64,000 nt of DNA, taken from positions 159,501 to 223,500 of the forward strand of contig JAEMWC010000347.1 in NCBI GenBank assembly GCA_016490735.1, read 5' to 3'. How positions within the stretch are numbered: the first letter of the stretch is position 1; every line of letters starts with the position of its first letter. The DNA is from Pachyseris speciosa. Lineage: Eukaryota; Cnidaria; Anthozoa; Scleractinia; Pachyseridae. Below the pieces are notes generated by a model, which made no database searches, was not told the DNA's origin, and saw only the letters and a list, made by a program, of their open reading frames with translations. The position numbers were made by a program, and so were the translations under genes. Positions 9,049 through 20,345 of the stretch are shown piece by piece.

Positions 9049-11932
9049 CGTTGATAAACCAAATTTTCCTATTGAAAAAGCGGCTGACTAGCCTTGACTT
9101 TTATCCAAAGCACAGTGCTTTTACAAAACACTTTTTAACTTCTTCGAATGATCAAATAAACATCTTTCAGTGTCTTCATTTGTTTTCTTACCGTGACAAA
9201 CTAATCATTTCAGTGTCCAAGAGATCACTGTCTCCAAAGAAGTCCGGTTATAACAAAATTTGTTCAGTCCTAAATGATTTTTAAATTCTCAGTTTAAACG
9301 AATTTTGTTATAACCGGACTTCTTTGGAGACAGTGATCTCTTGGACACTGAAATGATTAGTTTGTCACGGTAAGAAAACAAATGAAGACACTGAAAGATG
9401 TTTATTTGATCATTCGAAGAAGTTAAAAAGTGTTTTGTAAAAGCACTGTGCTTTGGATAAAAGTCAAGGCTAGTCAGCCGCTTTTTCAATAGAGTCAGTT
9501 CGTTTTAATAATCGTTTGCTCTTTATACTTCAACACAACTGAAACGATGTTTTATAAAAAAGGCGATGTAATTGCATAACTAACCTTTCTAATTAAGCTG
9601 CTCTCGTAGTGTGCAAAGTTTTAAAAGAACGTTGGGCGATGTGGGAGGACAATGCACTCCTGAATTCATAGCGAAGCAAACAGCAAAAAAGGCAATAATA
9701 CGAGCTGGGAATAATTTAGAGGTGTTGGTTACTTAACATATTTTTCCAAGGAACAGTTTAATTCTGGCTACACTGCTGAAAATTTGTGAAATTGTCTACA
9801 ACAAAAAAAATGGAGTATCGATAAACACTCATTGGTGAAGTTAAACCGTTTCAAAAATAACTTTCGTACTTTGGCTGTGTGTTGGGACTTAAAATCAGTG
9901 TATACGGTTTATGACAAGCTGAAGTTCTCTAAAGAAATACAGAAGACAATGCGAAAAGCACCCGATCCCGAGCGAGCGTGTTCAGTGAATACTGGCCACA
10001 CCGTATAAAATCGATGAAATAATGTTTGCTAAACAAATCAAAAATCCGCTCTGGCAAAAAACTAGACACTTTGGCAAACACAGCATACACAGATTAACTC
10101 TTTCGCTAACCACATTTGAGCTCTCGATCTTAGATATTCAGTGGTTTGCTTATATTGCCACAAAATGTGCAAGAGGTTGATCATGACAACAAGACTTTCG
10201 GGCACGGTTTGTTTACACGCCATAGGAACATTAGGGATCTTAATTTGTTTAATGCTTGTTTATTTGTTTTATTACTTGATTAACACGTGATAAAATCAAA
10301 CTACAGCGCTTAAAAGTCTTAAAATATATTTGAAAGATTATAATTTTGCTCATCGTGGTTTTCATATGTTAAAAGGGATTTCCATGATGTAAAACCTCAA
10401 TGCAGGCAAATCTCGCCAAGCGTTAATTACTTCACTGCAAGAACGATAATTAAATTTTTGCGTAATTAAAAACCCGCTCTGGCAAAAAACGAGATACTTT
10501 GGCGGACTCAGAAAATGAAGACTGACTCTTTCCCTACCTTCAGTTGAGCTCTCGACCTTAGATATTCAGCACTTTGCTTAGATAGCGACATTTTGTCAAC
10601 CGACCCATGACAATAATGTGCTTCCGAAAGCGATCTCTTTTCATACCGCGAGAGAAACGAGGACCTCAAAACGATTTTTATAGTTCAAGAAGTGCTGAGA
10701 AAATTGAAGGACAAAAAGAGTATATGTACAGCTAGTTATTTCTCTGGAATAATTATTGCTGTGTTCCAGGATGCCTGTAGAGGCTTATCCTGATTTTGGA
10801 GATAAAAAAATTAAAAAGCCGCCATTTTTGCAAATTTCTGGTGTTGCGCTCGCTCGGAGTTCGCGCATGCTTTTTGCGTTTTTCCGCTCTGAAACAGATG
10901 GCATGGATAATGTATGAATTTTACCACTTGATCTTGGCCAGATGTTGTAGTCCTACCACTTTACAATGGTCTCAGCGGTCCCTGAAAACGCTCTTAAAAG
11001 TGGATCCAAATGGAAACGAATACATATCGTTTTAGTGTGGACAGTCGAAAACGCATCGAAATGAGAACGCTAACGTCATCCACATCCACCTTTCTATATC
11101 AAACATGGCCGATGAAAACATGCTCTTCACGATACTACTAGCAAATTGGCCACATATGTCTCGCTTGTAACTCTAAGAAGTAATTCTACTTCATCGCCTG
11201 TCCACAAAATTGCTTCCTGCTTGTTTTTGGTGGTCGTTTTCGGGGGTTTACTTTCCATGGAAGAAGATCTAGCCATTTTTCTAGCGAGCCAAAGCTGACT
11301 TGTTCTCAGTTTTCCAACTCGCGCTGGTGGGAAATGCCGAAAATATCGCAGTCGCGTCTCTTAAGAACCTAGGCATATCGTTTAACCTACGTCACACCAT
11401 GTCATTCAGCGTTTTCGATAGTTTTAGTATGGACAGTTGAAAACGGTGCGAAAACGGTAGTGTGGGCACGGATCGACGGATGGGTTTTCGAATGACACCG
11501 AAAACCAATTCTTTTGAAAACTCATTAGTGTGGACGGAGCCTAAGTGTAAGTGATTTGCTTCAACCTAGGCTCCGAGGTTTTTTTATGTCTTGTCAGCCC
11601 TCGCTGATTAAAATTATAATCTCAACACTATTTGTGAGGTAACATGGACAACTCAATTCTTGCAGTTGTTGAAAACACCAAACGCGCGAAAATCGCAATC
11701 GTTTAATATTGTTTCCCGTTTGTCGCAAACGTGGCTCTAAATATATCTACCCCATGGAATCTATCTTTTCCGTATGAAAGGCACAGGAAAATGAACCAGG
11801 TAGGGAAATTAGAAAATATATATATATATGGTAAGTTTTTATACTGGGTACGAGTACGAGTCATCCGAGTATTTTCGTCGTATGAACCCTATTGCAGGAT
11901 AGTGTCTCTCCATGCATTAACACTTTCACTTA

Positions 11933-12130
11933 TTAGTATAAATCTACTAGCGTTCTATCACGAATGCCATCCTCTGATTGGCTACGCTACTTGCTATCTA
12001 TTCTGTGATAGATAGCGAGTTGCGATTGTCAACAAAATGGCATCCGCTTCTTCGCGTTTTCGAAGTGTCTGCGAGGAGAATTTGGATCATCTACTTGTTT
12101 AGTTTTGAACGACTAGTAGATTTATACTAA
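11933..12130. mobile_element. 198-bp MITE
   Basis: Perfect 18-base terminal inverted repeats TTAGTATAAATCTACTAG at 11933-11950 and 12113-12130. Non-coding interior. Confidence 0.8.
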
Positions 12131-12491
12131 AACAATAAGATTATTCGCTCTCGATTTCTATGCGTGATACCTGATTTGGGCTGCGCCCTCCTCAGCTATC
12201 ACGCGAAAGAAATCTCGAGCTCATAATCTAATTGTTAAATAGAATCAGTTTAAGCTGTTCCTCTTTGACCCGGAGATAATTTATCGTCTTGGTAAAGTGA
12301 ACTGTAGACCGGAACAGTCCCAAAAGAAGGCGCCTTACATAAACCACACACACCCACAATTCCTTGTTTCCCACCGCTCTAAGCGCCACTAAATTTACTT
12401 TATCATCTCGGTTGGTAATACCAAAACATTCATGCGCATTATTCACAACAGAAGCACATGCCTTATTATCAATTGTCTTGATTCACCCCAG
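12131..12491. other. Intron remainder with a hairpin and a pseudo-LTR-like scrap
   Basis: A GATTATTCGCTCTCGA region pairs imperfectly with CTCGAGCTCATAATC downstream. CATAAACCACACACACCCAC near 12337 resembles the Penelope pseudo-LTR at 8941. No coding frame. Confidence 0.4.
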
Positions 12492-12571
12492 GTTATCTCA
12501 GTGGGCATTACACGGCATACACCAACACAAATGGAGTCTGGTACAGATATGATGATGAACAAGTTACCAAG
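12492..12571 (+). CDS. Ubiquitin-specific protease, catalytic histidine exon
   Basis: The exon begins after CACCCCAG and ends at AAG/GTAACT. Phase 1 at entry matches the exon ending at 2806, and it leaves in phase 0. It encodes the diagnostic USP His box SGHYTAYTNTNGVWYRYDDE. The histidine of GHYTAY is the general base of the protease, and the D of YRYDDE sits at the usual place of the third catalytic residue. This is the strongest single piece of evidence that 2670-30597 carries a real host gene. Confidence 0.9.
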
Positions 12572-12769
12572 GTAACTACTGAAACAACTTTGCCATATTG
12601 CAAAGAACGACACACTTAAAGTAAAGGAAACTACAGATGTACAATTTATCCCGTTGGCTATAATCAGCCGAATGAAAGTTTGCAGTACCTATGCCTTATT
12701 TGCAATTACAGCTCAAACTATTAACGTCCGAGTATCGGAACATAATAAAAATAACAATATATTTAACCA

Positions 12770-13240
12770 AGGTAAACCCGTCAGCTGAAGCTGTTATAAA
12801 TGGTGCCCTGGGCAACTAGAAAATTAACCATTAAAAGAAAAATAGCTATAACAGATGAACAATCAGGAAAATGTAAAAACTATGTACAATATCATGGATA
12901 AAAACTAAGAATTATATAATTACGTAAATTAATTAAGACCCTACAGACTCCAAGAGATTTACCAAAACTGTAAAAAATAATATCTTCAAGCTGTGTTTTA
13001 AAAATCACTATGGAGTCAACTTCCTTTAGATGCGGTGGCAAGTTATTAAAAGCCTGAGCTCCAGTATAAAATGTTCCTTTCTTGGCAGATTCTGTACGGA
13101 CTTTAGGAATTACAATATCTAAACAATTACGCCTAGTGAAATAAACATGTGAGGACTTGATAAAATAATTCTTAAAAAGATCTGGAGCAATGTTATGGAG
13201 ACACTTAGAAACAAACGCTTTTTAAAAACTTTGAAAAAGA
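12770..13240 (-). mobile_element. 3' end of a CR1/L2-like LINE, minus strand
   Basis: Read on the minus strand, 13233-12892 is open and encodes a typical LINE ORF2 C-terminus with FYTGAQAFNNLPPHLKEVDS, ending at a stop at 12892-12894. About 120 bases of 3' UTR follow. Only this tail is present, consistent with 5' truncation. Confidence 0.85.
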
Positions 13241-13413
13241 ACTTTAAAACAAAGGGCTGAATGGTGTTGGGCGCTGTTTAGGATCACGCATACCATGACA
13301 CAAGCTGAAAAATAGATTTCTTTGATTTTGTGCTGTCGAACCTGAAGTAGTTCTGTTTTTAGACAAGTATATTAATCAATTGGAGGAAAGCATGGAAATA
13401 TGTTTCCTGTTCT

Positions 13414-13645
13414 GGGGTCCGTTTCTCGAAAGTCCCGGTAACGTAACGGGCCCGAAACCAATTTTTTAAATCAAAATCTCAAGAAAAGTAAGGTGTGTTC
13501 TGACCTCTAATGAAGTCCATTTTGTTTCTTCAGCTGATAACTTTACTGTATAATTTTCAAAACTTTTAAAACTCCCATCTGGAATGGAAAACAACTAACA
13601 GCTTAATGGGCCCGATAATTACCGGGAGCTCCGAGAAAAGGGCGC
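13414..13645. mobile_element. MITE, CGTTTCTCGAAA family, copy 1
   Basis: The imperfect termini GTTTCTCGAAAGTCCCGGTA and TTACCGGGAGCTCCGAGAAA are inverted. A second family member lies at 59189-59392. Confidence 0.6.
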
Positions 13646-13698
13646 CAGTTGCTCAAAATGACTGTGTTTAATTAGTATGGATAATCACATGATTTCGA

Positions 13699-13761
13699 GT
13701 GCAATTTGGAATAAATAAGCTCGGAAAAATTTACAAGTATTTAGTTTATTCCAAATTGCAC
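13699..13761. repeat. 17-bp hairpin
   Basis: GTGCAATTTGGAATAAA (13699-13715) pairs exactly with TTTATTCCAAATTGCAC (13745-13761). Confidence 0.85.
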
Positions 13762-13884
13762 GAGAAAAATCATGCGATTTCTTAATAGTAATATATGCCG
13801 TACACTGTTATGGACAACGGCATATTAGGCAATCAGATTGCACGATTACTAGCAATTGTGGTAAAAATTCTGTTTTCCCTCTAG

Positions 13885-13945
13885 GAGAGACCAAGCAACC
13901 TTTGCTATGCTCAAGCATATATACTATTCTATCACAGAAGAGCAG
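13885..13945 (+). CDS. Ubiquitin-specific protease, last catalytic-domain exon
   Basis: The acceptor TTTTCCCTCTAG and the donor CAG/GTGAGT frame a 61-base exon that enters in phase 0 and leaves in phase 1. It encodes AQAYILFYHRR, the standard end of the USP fold (A-Y-x-L-F-Y). The catalytic domain therefore closes here, and later exons are a C-terminal extension. Confidence 0.88.
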
Positions 13946-13958
13946 GTGAGTTATTATG

Positions 13959-14282
13959 ACTCAGACTTCCTACGGAGTCCGAGTCTAACAATGTCATTCG
14001 TTTTTCTTTTTCGTCGTCGTGTTTCATCCACAAAAGGTACTTCTGGCGTTTCTGCGCAAGCGCTAACGAAAATAACAAATTCACAGATGGACAACAACTA
14101 TCTGTACATGATCAACATGATGCCATAGTGAAAATAACATATGGAAAATAATTCAGTTATCGTTATGCTAACTTTGTCATAGTAATATTACAACCGTGTA
14201 GGTGAATCAGTGAAGTGACAAATTGCAATTTCCGATTAGCTCTTGGAAGGCCAAGTGAAGGCCAATATGGCCTATAGTTTAG
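13959..14282 (+). repeat. Short copy of a GGAGTCCGAG-ended repeat family
   Basis: It shares its first ~130 bases (hairpin ACTTCCTACGGAGT, then TTTCTGCGCAAGCGCTAAC) and its last ~50 bases (GGAAGGCCAAGTGAAGGCCA) with the 1.8 kb copy at 21143-22968. This looks like an internally deleted relative. No coding function. Confidence 0.65.
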
Positions 14283-14609
14283 TGAAAAATAAATAAACGT
14301 ATATACTCTTATTTTCATCTTTCATCATGAAGCACGCTTCGGAAATGAGCTAACAGGTAACAAACGTGGCACCGAGTTGACTTGGTAAAAATATAAATAA
14401 AATAACAAGGAAGGAATGTTGTTAGATCTTGCCGATTTTGCCAAAAAACTCGGATTACGATTTAAGCGCCACTCAGTTGGTTTAGTAGAAGGTAGGGGCA
14501 CCGGATTGACAAGCGACCACCAGTGCTACCTACATGAATCACACATAACCTACAACACAGTTCTTTGGTTTGCTTTGACGAACGTCTAACGCTTGAAAAG
14601 CTCATTTAG
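14283..14609. other. Intron sequence with a decayed pseudo-LTR/hammerhead-like scrap
   Basis: Near 14572 TTTGACGAACGTCTAACGCT followed by TGAAAAG resembles the Penelope hammerhead block but has lost the GTC triplet. Otherwise nothing recognisable. Confidence 0.35.
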
Positions 14610-15097
14610 AGTCAAATCAGGTCAAGCGTACCCCCCTAGATTACATTAACGGTGAGTGGAAGTGATAGGTGAAAAACGGTATTGTAAATGTTATTATCGA
14701 GCAGTTTTTGTGCTTTCTACATCTCATAGAGCTTGTAGAAGTCTTATTCGTGATAAAAGGATTTCAGGCGAAGTTCTAGCATGTTTTCTCGTCAATATTT
14801 TTGGTTGTTTCCAACGCTGTACGCTTTCAGCTGTGTTAAATTTGGCTCCGTACAAATGTATTATTTTTAGGATTCCTCGGAAAGAACAATATTGTTGGAT
14901 TTTAAATGGCTAAAAAAGGTGTCTCGTTGGTCGAACGCGTTTTTCAAGCACATCTACGGACAGAGTCCAATCAGCAATTGAAGTTGGATTCGAATATTTC
15001 AAAAATGATTGCATTATTCGAAACGACTAACGGGTTCAATGTTCAAATAATCAACTCATTAATGTACTCTAGGGGGGTACACTTGACCTGACTTGAC
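14610..15097. mobile_element. 488-bp element with ~31-bp terminal inverted repeats
   Basis: The end at 14610-14640 (CAGGTCAAGCGTACCCCCCT inside) and the inverted end at 15067-15097 differ at only a few bases. Interior open frames of 60-85 codons resemble nothing known. Confidence 0.75.
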
Positions 15098-15740
15098 TGT
15101 AAGTGGCCAGTTAAGGGCATTCGTGGGAAAATCTTCCAGCATTGGGGGGGGGGGGGGGGAACGATTCATTTTATAGGTGAAGCGCGAAGTTGAACACCCT
15201 CAAATTAAAGAAAAACTGGCTCTTGTTAGTTGAAATTGCTTCCATGGTTTTTATGTTGAGAACATTGTAAATTTGTTACTTTTTTGTAGAAACTTCATCT
15301 TCTACGCTCTCATGAAGAGCCTAAGGAGGCCCTATGATAAAACTGGCGTTCGGTCCGTACGCCATGACGTCGAGTCAAATATCTTCCCGCCCGGCCCTCC
15401 CACTAAGTCAATAAGTACATAAGATAATTCTGGCTGTGCGCCTCACTTCAGATGAGAAGAAGTATTTTTTCTTGTCATTGAAAACAAATAAGCAGTTATA
15501 AGAAATATAGGTTGGTATAGTTTTAATCAATATTTCTGAAAAAAAAGATAAAAATAATAATAATAATAAAACCTCGAAGATAAGTACGGCTCCTTTTATT
15601 GTTTTCCAAGGAACTGGAAGGCTGAATTTTGACATCAGGGTCAACCTTTTGAGATGCCAAAATCCAGCTTTGCAAGGTTTGGGTAATCGGGCATTGTTTT
15701 CATTTGTTTTACAAAGTTGTCCCGCATTATTGTATTGCAG
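15098..15740. other. Intron sequence with a G16 run
   Basis: A guanine run at about 15144-15159 and an (AAT)n tract near 15555. No gene or repeat end recognised. Confidence 0.5.
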
Positions 15741-15777
15741 TATCATCGCGCAGCATGTCGAGGAGCAACACTCAAGA
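15741..15777 (+). CDS. Candidate USP C-terminal tail exon (37 bases)
   Basis: A short exon after TTGTATTGCAG, ending at AAGA/GTAAGA. It enters in phase 1 and leaves in phase 2, fitting both neighbours, and encodes a Ser/Arg-rich segment with no domain. The support is splice signals and phase only. Confidence 0.5.
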
Positions 15778-16946
15778 GTAAGAACAACATTTTTCTTTAT
15801 ACGTAACTTCCAACTTTGGAGTCTAAATACACATCATAAGGGCACAACACAATGTTCCAAAAGAGAGTAGAAAATGTGAGAATACGACTGGGTATATTTA
15901 CTGCTTAGGTTGTAGTTTTTGTTCGATAGTTTTGCACTACAAAAAATTCAGCATATGGTAACTACACTTCATCTTAAACAAATAAATTTCGCCCCCTCCC
16001 CCCAAATCCCCGCGCGATTTTCTTCCCTCGTTCATTGCTCGCCCCAAATATCTGGGAGCCTGGAAAAGGCTAGAATTTCGATAGCCATGGTGGTTGACAG
16101 ACTGATAATAGTTTCGCTCTGATAAATCATTACGTATCTTTGAGATGAATGTTTCGTTACCAAGTGTGTCTTGCTCAGCGGTTTAAAGGGGACTGAAGAA
16201 GAACTAACCATCACCTGATTGCTTATACTTAAATTACCTCAGTGCTGGATCTGTCCATGCCAACAAGACGAGTTGAAAGTATTAGACCTTTACGCCGTAT
16301 TTTTACGATAGAATATTGGTGCACAAGAATGCGGTCTTGGATGAAAAGCGAACGAGCACTTGCAGCGAGACAGTTCAACGCACTCGACTTTCCCCGAGTC
16401 TACGAAAGTCAGCAACAAGTGTTCGCAAACCCGAGGTGTTAAATACCGTGGAAAGGTTCAAACGGTCAGCTCTAAAACTGGGTGCGGTCGCTTCCGAGAG
16501 TTTCTAATTATTGAGATTTGACTGGAGAAATAGTGGTATTTTGGAAAAGTGGTCGCTTACAATAGGTAGCTGCAAAGGGACGTTCGACTACAGTCCAATT
16601 TCGTTAACGTTAAGTATCTGTTTTCTTCCGTGAAATCTATCAGCATGGCAGCCTCTATGTGTTGAGGTAATTTCAACTGTCAAATCTTTCAAACCTTTAT
16701 AAATTGACCACTTGGTGTGATTTCTGAACAATGGTCGGCTATGATGGTGGTTTACTGCACTCTGTGATTGGTTGGGAAAACTAGCGCCATTTTTAAGATC
16801 ACAATCAATCATGACTTTTTCTCACGCATTTTCCTGCGTTTGAAATCGACACATTACTATATTTACAATTATTCACCGAAGTGGAGGTGAATCGCGGCTA
16901 GGTAAATATCCACCACTTTCACCGACACTGAGGTGAATAATTGTTT
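15778..16946. other. Intron sequence, nothing recognised
   Basis: Short open frames on both strands (for example around 16242-16507) match no family and lack splice or start context. Confidence 0.45.
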
Positions 16947-17137
16947 TAGTATATACCACACAAGCTGAATAATTAGCGGACCAAAACGTTTCTTTATGTG
17001 TGACAATCTACCGACAAGCGGTCGGAAATTGTAAAATCTCGCGCGCCGGCTCGGAGGTGAATAGTACTTGCTAATCACCTCCGAGTTAACCAATCAGAGC
17101 TCGCGAAAAGCACCATTCACTTGTGTGGTATATACTA
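16947..17137. mobile_element. 191-bp MITE
   Basis: TAGTATATACCACACAAG at 16947-16964 is inverted exactly at 17120-17137. The interior contains GGAGGTGAAT/ATCACCTCC palindromic blocks. Confidence 0.78.
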
Positions 17138-17292
17138 ATTGCGTATATTCTGATTGGTTCGCTGCACTATTTGTGACGGTCGTGATTGGCCAAATTCATT
17201 ACTATGGCTTTTGCTTATAACACTCTACTTAAATGTGCGTATGTGTGATTTCCTCTGACTCATGTACCAATAGCATTTTTCCTCTTTTCCAG

Positions 17293-17389
17293 ATTTTCAG
17301 GGAACAAGTGTACAGGCTTTTCAGAAGAAACAGAAAAGACTAAAAACGAAGGAGATTTGCCGAGGAACCTGCTCCAGTCTTCAGCTAAG
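17293..17389 (+). CDS. Candidate USP C-terminal tail exon with GC donor
   Basis: A strong acceptor (CCTCTTTTCCAG), and an exon entering in phase 2 that stays open to AAG/GCAATT, a GC-type donor in phase 0. It encodes a hydrophilic segment rich in E, T and K. A LINE is inserted only a few bases downstream, so the natural donor may have been altered. Another frame of this block is also open, hence moderate confidence. Confidence 0.5.
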
Positions 17390-17645
17390 GCAATTGTTTA
17401 TTTATTTATTTATTTATTTGCCAAACCACAAATAGCATTATTATAAGGAAAACAAAAAAGATAGAATGGATAGAAGTTACAATGGCGAGAAGGCCTAAAG
17501 GAAACTATTAATATGTTAATTTGGCCTCCTCAGTTATTGTTTTACAAGATGAAATTTTGAAAAAAGAACATGACGACGGATACAATTACAATAGGTTACA
17601 AGCTGCAAATAAAGTTAATACTTAATCACATTATATCTAAAACTA

Positions 17646-18335
17646 CTAATAGTTATTACAAATAAACGCCTTAAGTGCTTTCTTAAAGGAGACAGGAGAG
17701 GACGAGTTGACGATCTCGGAATTTAAGGAGTTATAAAATTGAGGTCCTTGGTAAAAAACGGAAAATTGTTTGATATTAGTCCGACAAAAAGGCAAACGAT
17801 ATGAATGAGAGTTTCTTGTGTGATACGAATGAATTTGGCTCTGTAAGGTAAATTTACAATCGAATTTTAAAGGAAGAGTACGGTTTTGAATGGAGTACAT
17901 GAATAAACCTAGTTGTAATAGGTGTATGTCATCAAATTTTAAAATACCAAGATTTTTAAAGATTGGATCAGTATATGCATAGAAATTGGTTTTAGCTATA
18001 GTTCTCACTACTCGTTTCTGTAGAATTACAAGACGAGCAAGGTTAGTTCTGTAAGTAGAGGCCCAAACTAAGTTGCAGTAAAAAAGGTATCGATAGACTA
18101 ATGAAAAATATAATGTTCGTAAAGATTTTGTCGACAAGTAGAAACTAGATTTGCGAATTATTCCAATAGACTTAGAGACTTTGTTGGCCACATGTGAGAT
18201 TTCGGACTTCCAATTTAAATTTTCATCTAGGATTACTCCCAAGAATACTGTTTCTTTTACCTGATCGAGTTTATGGTCATTTATTAAAAGCTGAATATCA
18301 TGACTTGTACGTTTTTGACTTGGTTTAAATACCAT
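17646..18335 (-). pseudogene. LINE ORF2 C-terminal region
   Basis: 229 codons continuing the same protein after the break: KETVFLGVILDENLNWKSEI, the typical region after motif C, then a thumb and C-terminal domain ending with a stop at 17646. It contains no protease or RNase H domain, as expected for this LINE group. Confidence 0.87.
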
Positions 18336-18418
18336 AAATTTAGGTTTTTTTTAGGTTTAATGAGAGCTTGTTAACTCTGAACCAAATTGACAACTTATTT
18401 AGCTCAGTATTCAGAATG

Positions 18419-19075
18419 TTAGCCAAGCAATCTGGTATCATCAGCAAATAAGATCAATTGTAATAATGTAGATGCATTGTTTATATCGTTGATGTAAAGC
18501 AGAAAACATAAAGGTCCTAAAATAGAACCTTGTGGAACACCACACGAAATATTGGTACGTGAAGAAACATGACCGTTGTATTCAACAAATTGAAGTCTGT
18601 TTGAAAAATAGGTCTTTATCCATTTCAGGGCCAAGCCACGTATGCCGTAGTGTTCAAGTTTATCGAATAAGATAGAATGATTAGCTGTGTCAAAAGCTTT
18701 AGAGAGATCTAAAAAGACGCCAACCGCTAATTCACCATTATCCAAAGCAGACGAAATTTTATCGTGCAAATCAATCAAAGCAAGAACGGTAGAGTGATTT
18801 TTCCTAAAACCGAACTGATTATCACAAAGAATATGTAAATTATTCAAATAATCAAGTATCCGACTGTACATGATTCTCTCAAGAAATTTGGAAAAGCTAG
18901 GTAGAATTGAAATAGGCCTACAGTTGGTGAACAATGATGGGTCGTCAGCTTTAAACAGGGGTACTACACGAGCTATTTTCATTTGATCTGGAACAATACC
19001 ATAAGCAATTGACAAATTCATGATGTGAGTCAGAGGCTCTGAAATAATCTGGATGGATTCTTTAATTATAAACAT
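18419..19075 (-). pseudogene. LINE reverse transcriptase, palm and fingers
   Basis: 218 open codons with LFKADDPSLFTNCRPISILP, FGFRKNHST, motif A VGVFLDLSKAFDTANH, the SCGVPQGSILGPLCFLLYIN block and the catalytic FADD. The frame breaks right after FADDT with a stop and a small indel. It was probably a complete RT at insertion. Confidence 0.9.
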
Positions 19076-19170
19076 TGGGATACTATCATAGCCAGCGGCC
19101 TTTCCGGAGGCAAAAGATTGAGCAATGAAGATAATTTCATCTTTTGTTGTTCTAGGCCTAGTTTATGAAT

Positions 19171-19585
19171 GGCTCTTTAGAAAAAATTAATTCAAGCGTA
19201 ACTGTCTTCTAGAGTTAATTTCAGGCCTTTTATTTGGTTGCAAATTGATAGAAAAAAGCTTTAACTTAACAAAAAACAACTTCACGGCAAAAACGTTGCC
19301 AAATCTTGCCATAAAAAGTTAAGTTGTCTGTCTTAACAAAAAACAATAAACAACGAAATTGAGACGCTTCTGCTTAAACTTACTTTATATTTCAATGCAT
19401 GACAGCAAATTATATTACACAGACTCCGTTCGAAATCAAATGTATTCTCACTTCGTCTGTTAAATATAATCTGAATTATCACTTCATGCCCTAGTGCAAT
19501 TCGATCGACATATAGGAATAATCATACCCACATATTCACCATTCACGGGTGTATAACGAACCAACAAGATGACCAGCTCCCAGTT
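19171..19585. other. Intergenic/intron AT-rich stretch
   Basis: No gene seen. It includes TTAACAAAAAACAA blocks repeated near 19263 and 19333. Confidence 0.5.
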
Positions 19586-19790
19586 GGCTTGTTAGCTCAG
19601 TTGGTAGAGCACTGCACCGGTATCGCGGAGGTCGTGGGCTCGAATCCCGTACAAGCCTGAATTTTTTTTTTCAGGCTTTATTTTCACAACTGCGTGCTTA
19701 AGTAGTCTCCATGACTGTGATGATCGTTCACATATTCATTCTTTAATCCGCAGTTCAAATATATGAAAATCATATCTTATTCATTATCAC
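19586..19790 (+). mobile_element. tRNA-headed SINE
   Basis: The tRNA-like head 19586-19658 has A box TAGCTCAGTTGG and B box GGCTCGAATCC, giving a likely Pol III promoter. The acceptor arms GGCTTGT/ACAAGCC pair, but the anticodon loop is not canonical. A hairpin (AGCCTGAA...TTCAGGCT) follows at once, then an AT-rich body ending near ATATATGAAA. The body resembles the SINE copies at 52184-52590. Confidence 0.78.
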
Positions 19791-20025
19791 AATGCTGCTT
19801 TTGTAAGAGTACATTAAAATATAATATACATGACTGAAATTCTTTGCATGGATAATTTTATGATAATTTGCTAACATAATTATGCGTATGTAGTCTTTAA
19901 CTCGTAAATTGAATGCGTTATAGTGAATCACTCACTTAAAGGGGTTATGTCACGGTTTTTTTACGGTCTTTGAGCGCACACTAATTGGCTACCCGCCGTT
20001 GTGGTTACCCTGCCTATGGCGAAGC

Positions 20026-20058
20026 TAATAAAATAAATAAATAAATAAATAAATAAAC
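20026..20058. repeat. (AAAT)n microsatellite
   Basis: About eight tandem AAAT units. Confidence 0.9.
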
Positions 20059-20345
20059 AATTTAAGGCTAAGAACATTTTTATACACAAACTGGTCTTAG
20101 ATCTCCAACAGAAAGATAAAAAGTTTTTTTGTTTGATGACCAACGCATAATCGTCTGACATTTGAAAACCACTGGCCCAGTATATTTCAAGTTGCAATCC
20201 GTTTCCATTCTGACCATCCGTAGCCAAGGAGTCTTATTTTTTTTTACTGTAGTAGTAGAGTAGTTTTGAACAAATTTTCCATCGGTATAAACATCTCCTT
20301 TGGTTTGTTAAATTTATTCCACAAATTCGTGACATAGCCCCTTTA

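Larger units (their letters stand above)
8101..9068 (+). mobile_element. 5'-truncated Penelope-like element with inverted pseudo-LTRs
   Basis: The 145-bp arms 8167-8311 and 8924-9068 are almost exact reverse complements and enclose an ORF with a GIY-YIG endonuclease domain. The 12-base direct repeat CTATTGAAAAAG flanks the insertion (8089-8100, 9069-9080), and the other arm of the large inverted repeat has the empty site. Penelope-like elements characteristically end in GIY-YIG and carry pseudo-LTRs in odd orientations. The RT part is missing. Confidence 0.88.
5695..10895. repeat. Long inverted repeat, arms ~1.6 kb before insertions
   Basis: The right arm (about 9300-10895) is the reverse complement of the left arm (5695-9265) once two insertions in the left arm (6765-7813 and 8101-9068) are set aside. 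The arms meet near 9287. Homology runs continuously through landmarks such as 5940/10660, 6300/10220, 6600/9900 and 7900/9670. No conserved ORF spans either arm. This is either a foldback transposon or an inverted duplication. Confidence 0.88.
3331..11543. mobile_element. MITE ends (GTCCACACTAATG type) framing nested insertions
   Basis: CCCCGTCCACACTAATG at 3337-3353 and its inverted counterpart at about 11524-11538 look like the two ends of one MITE. Degenerate GTTTTCG/CGAAAAC-rich sequence follows inside each end. The 8.2 kb between holds other repeats, so the MITE appears to have been split by later insertions. Two independent copies are the alternative. Confidence 0.45.
17395..19170 (-). 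mobile_element. CR1/L2-like LINE, minus strand, 5'-truncated
   Basis: On the minus strand the RT begins around 19165 (ASGKAAGYDSIP), continues through the motifs listed below, and the element ends in an (AAAT)n tail at 17397-17420. It sits directly downstream of the candidate exon ending at 17389. Confidence 0.9.

Noticed and set aside
9051..9489. Two convergent genes encoding the same 65-residue protein
   Set aside because: They are mirror images in the centre of the large inverted repeat and have no known similarity.
16242..16507. Overlapping frames with natural-looking composition
   Set aside because: Two frames are open at once and neither has recognisable motifs or splice sites.
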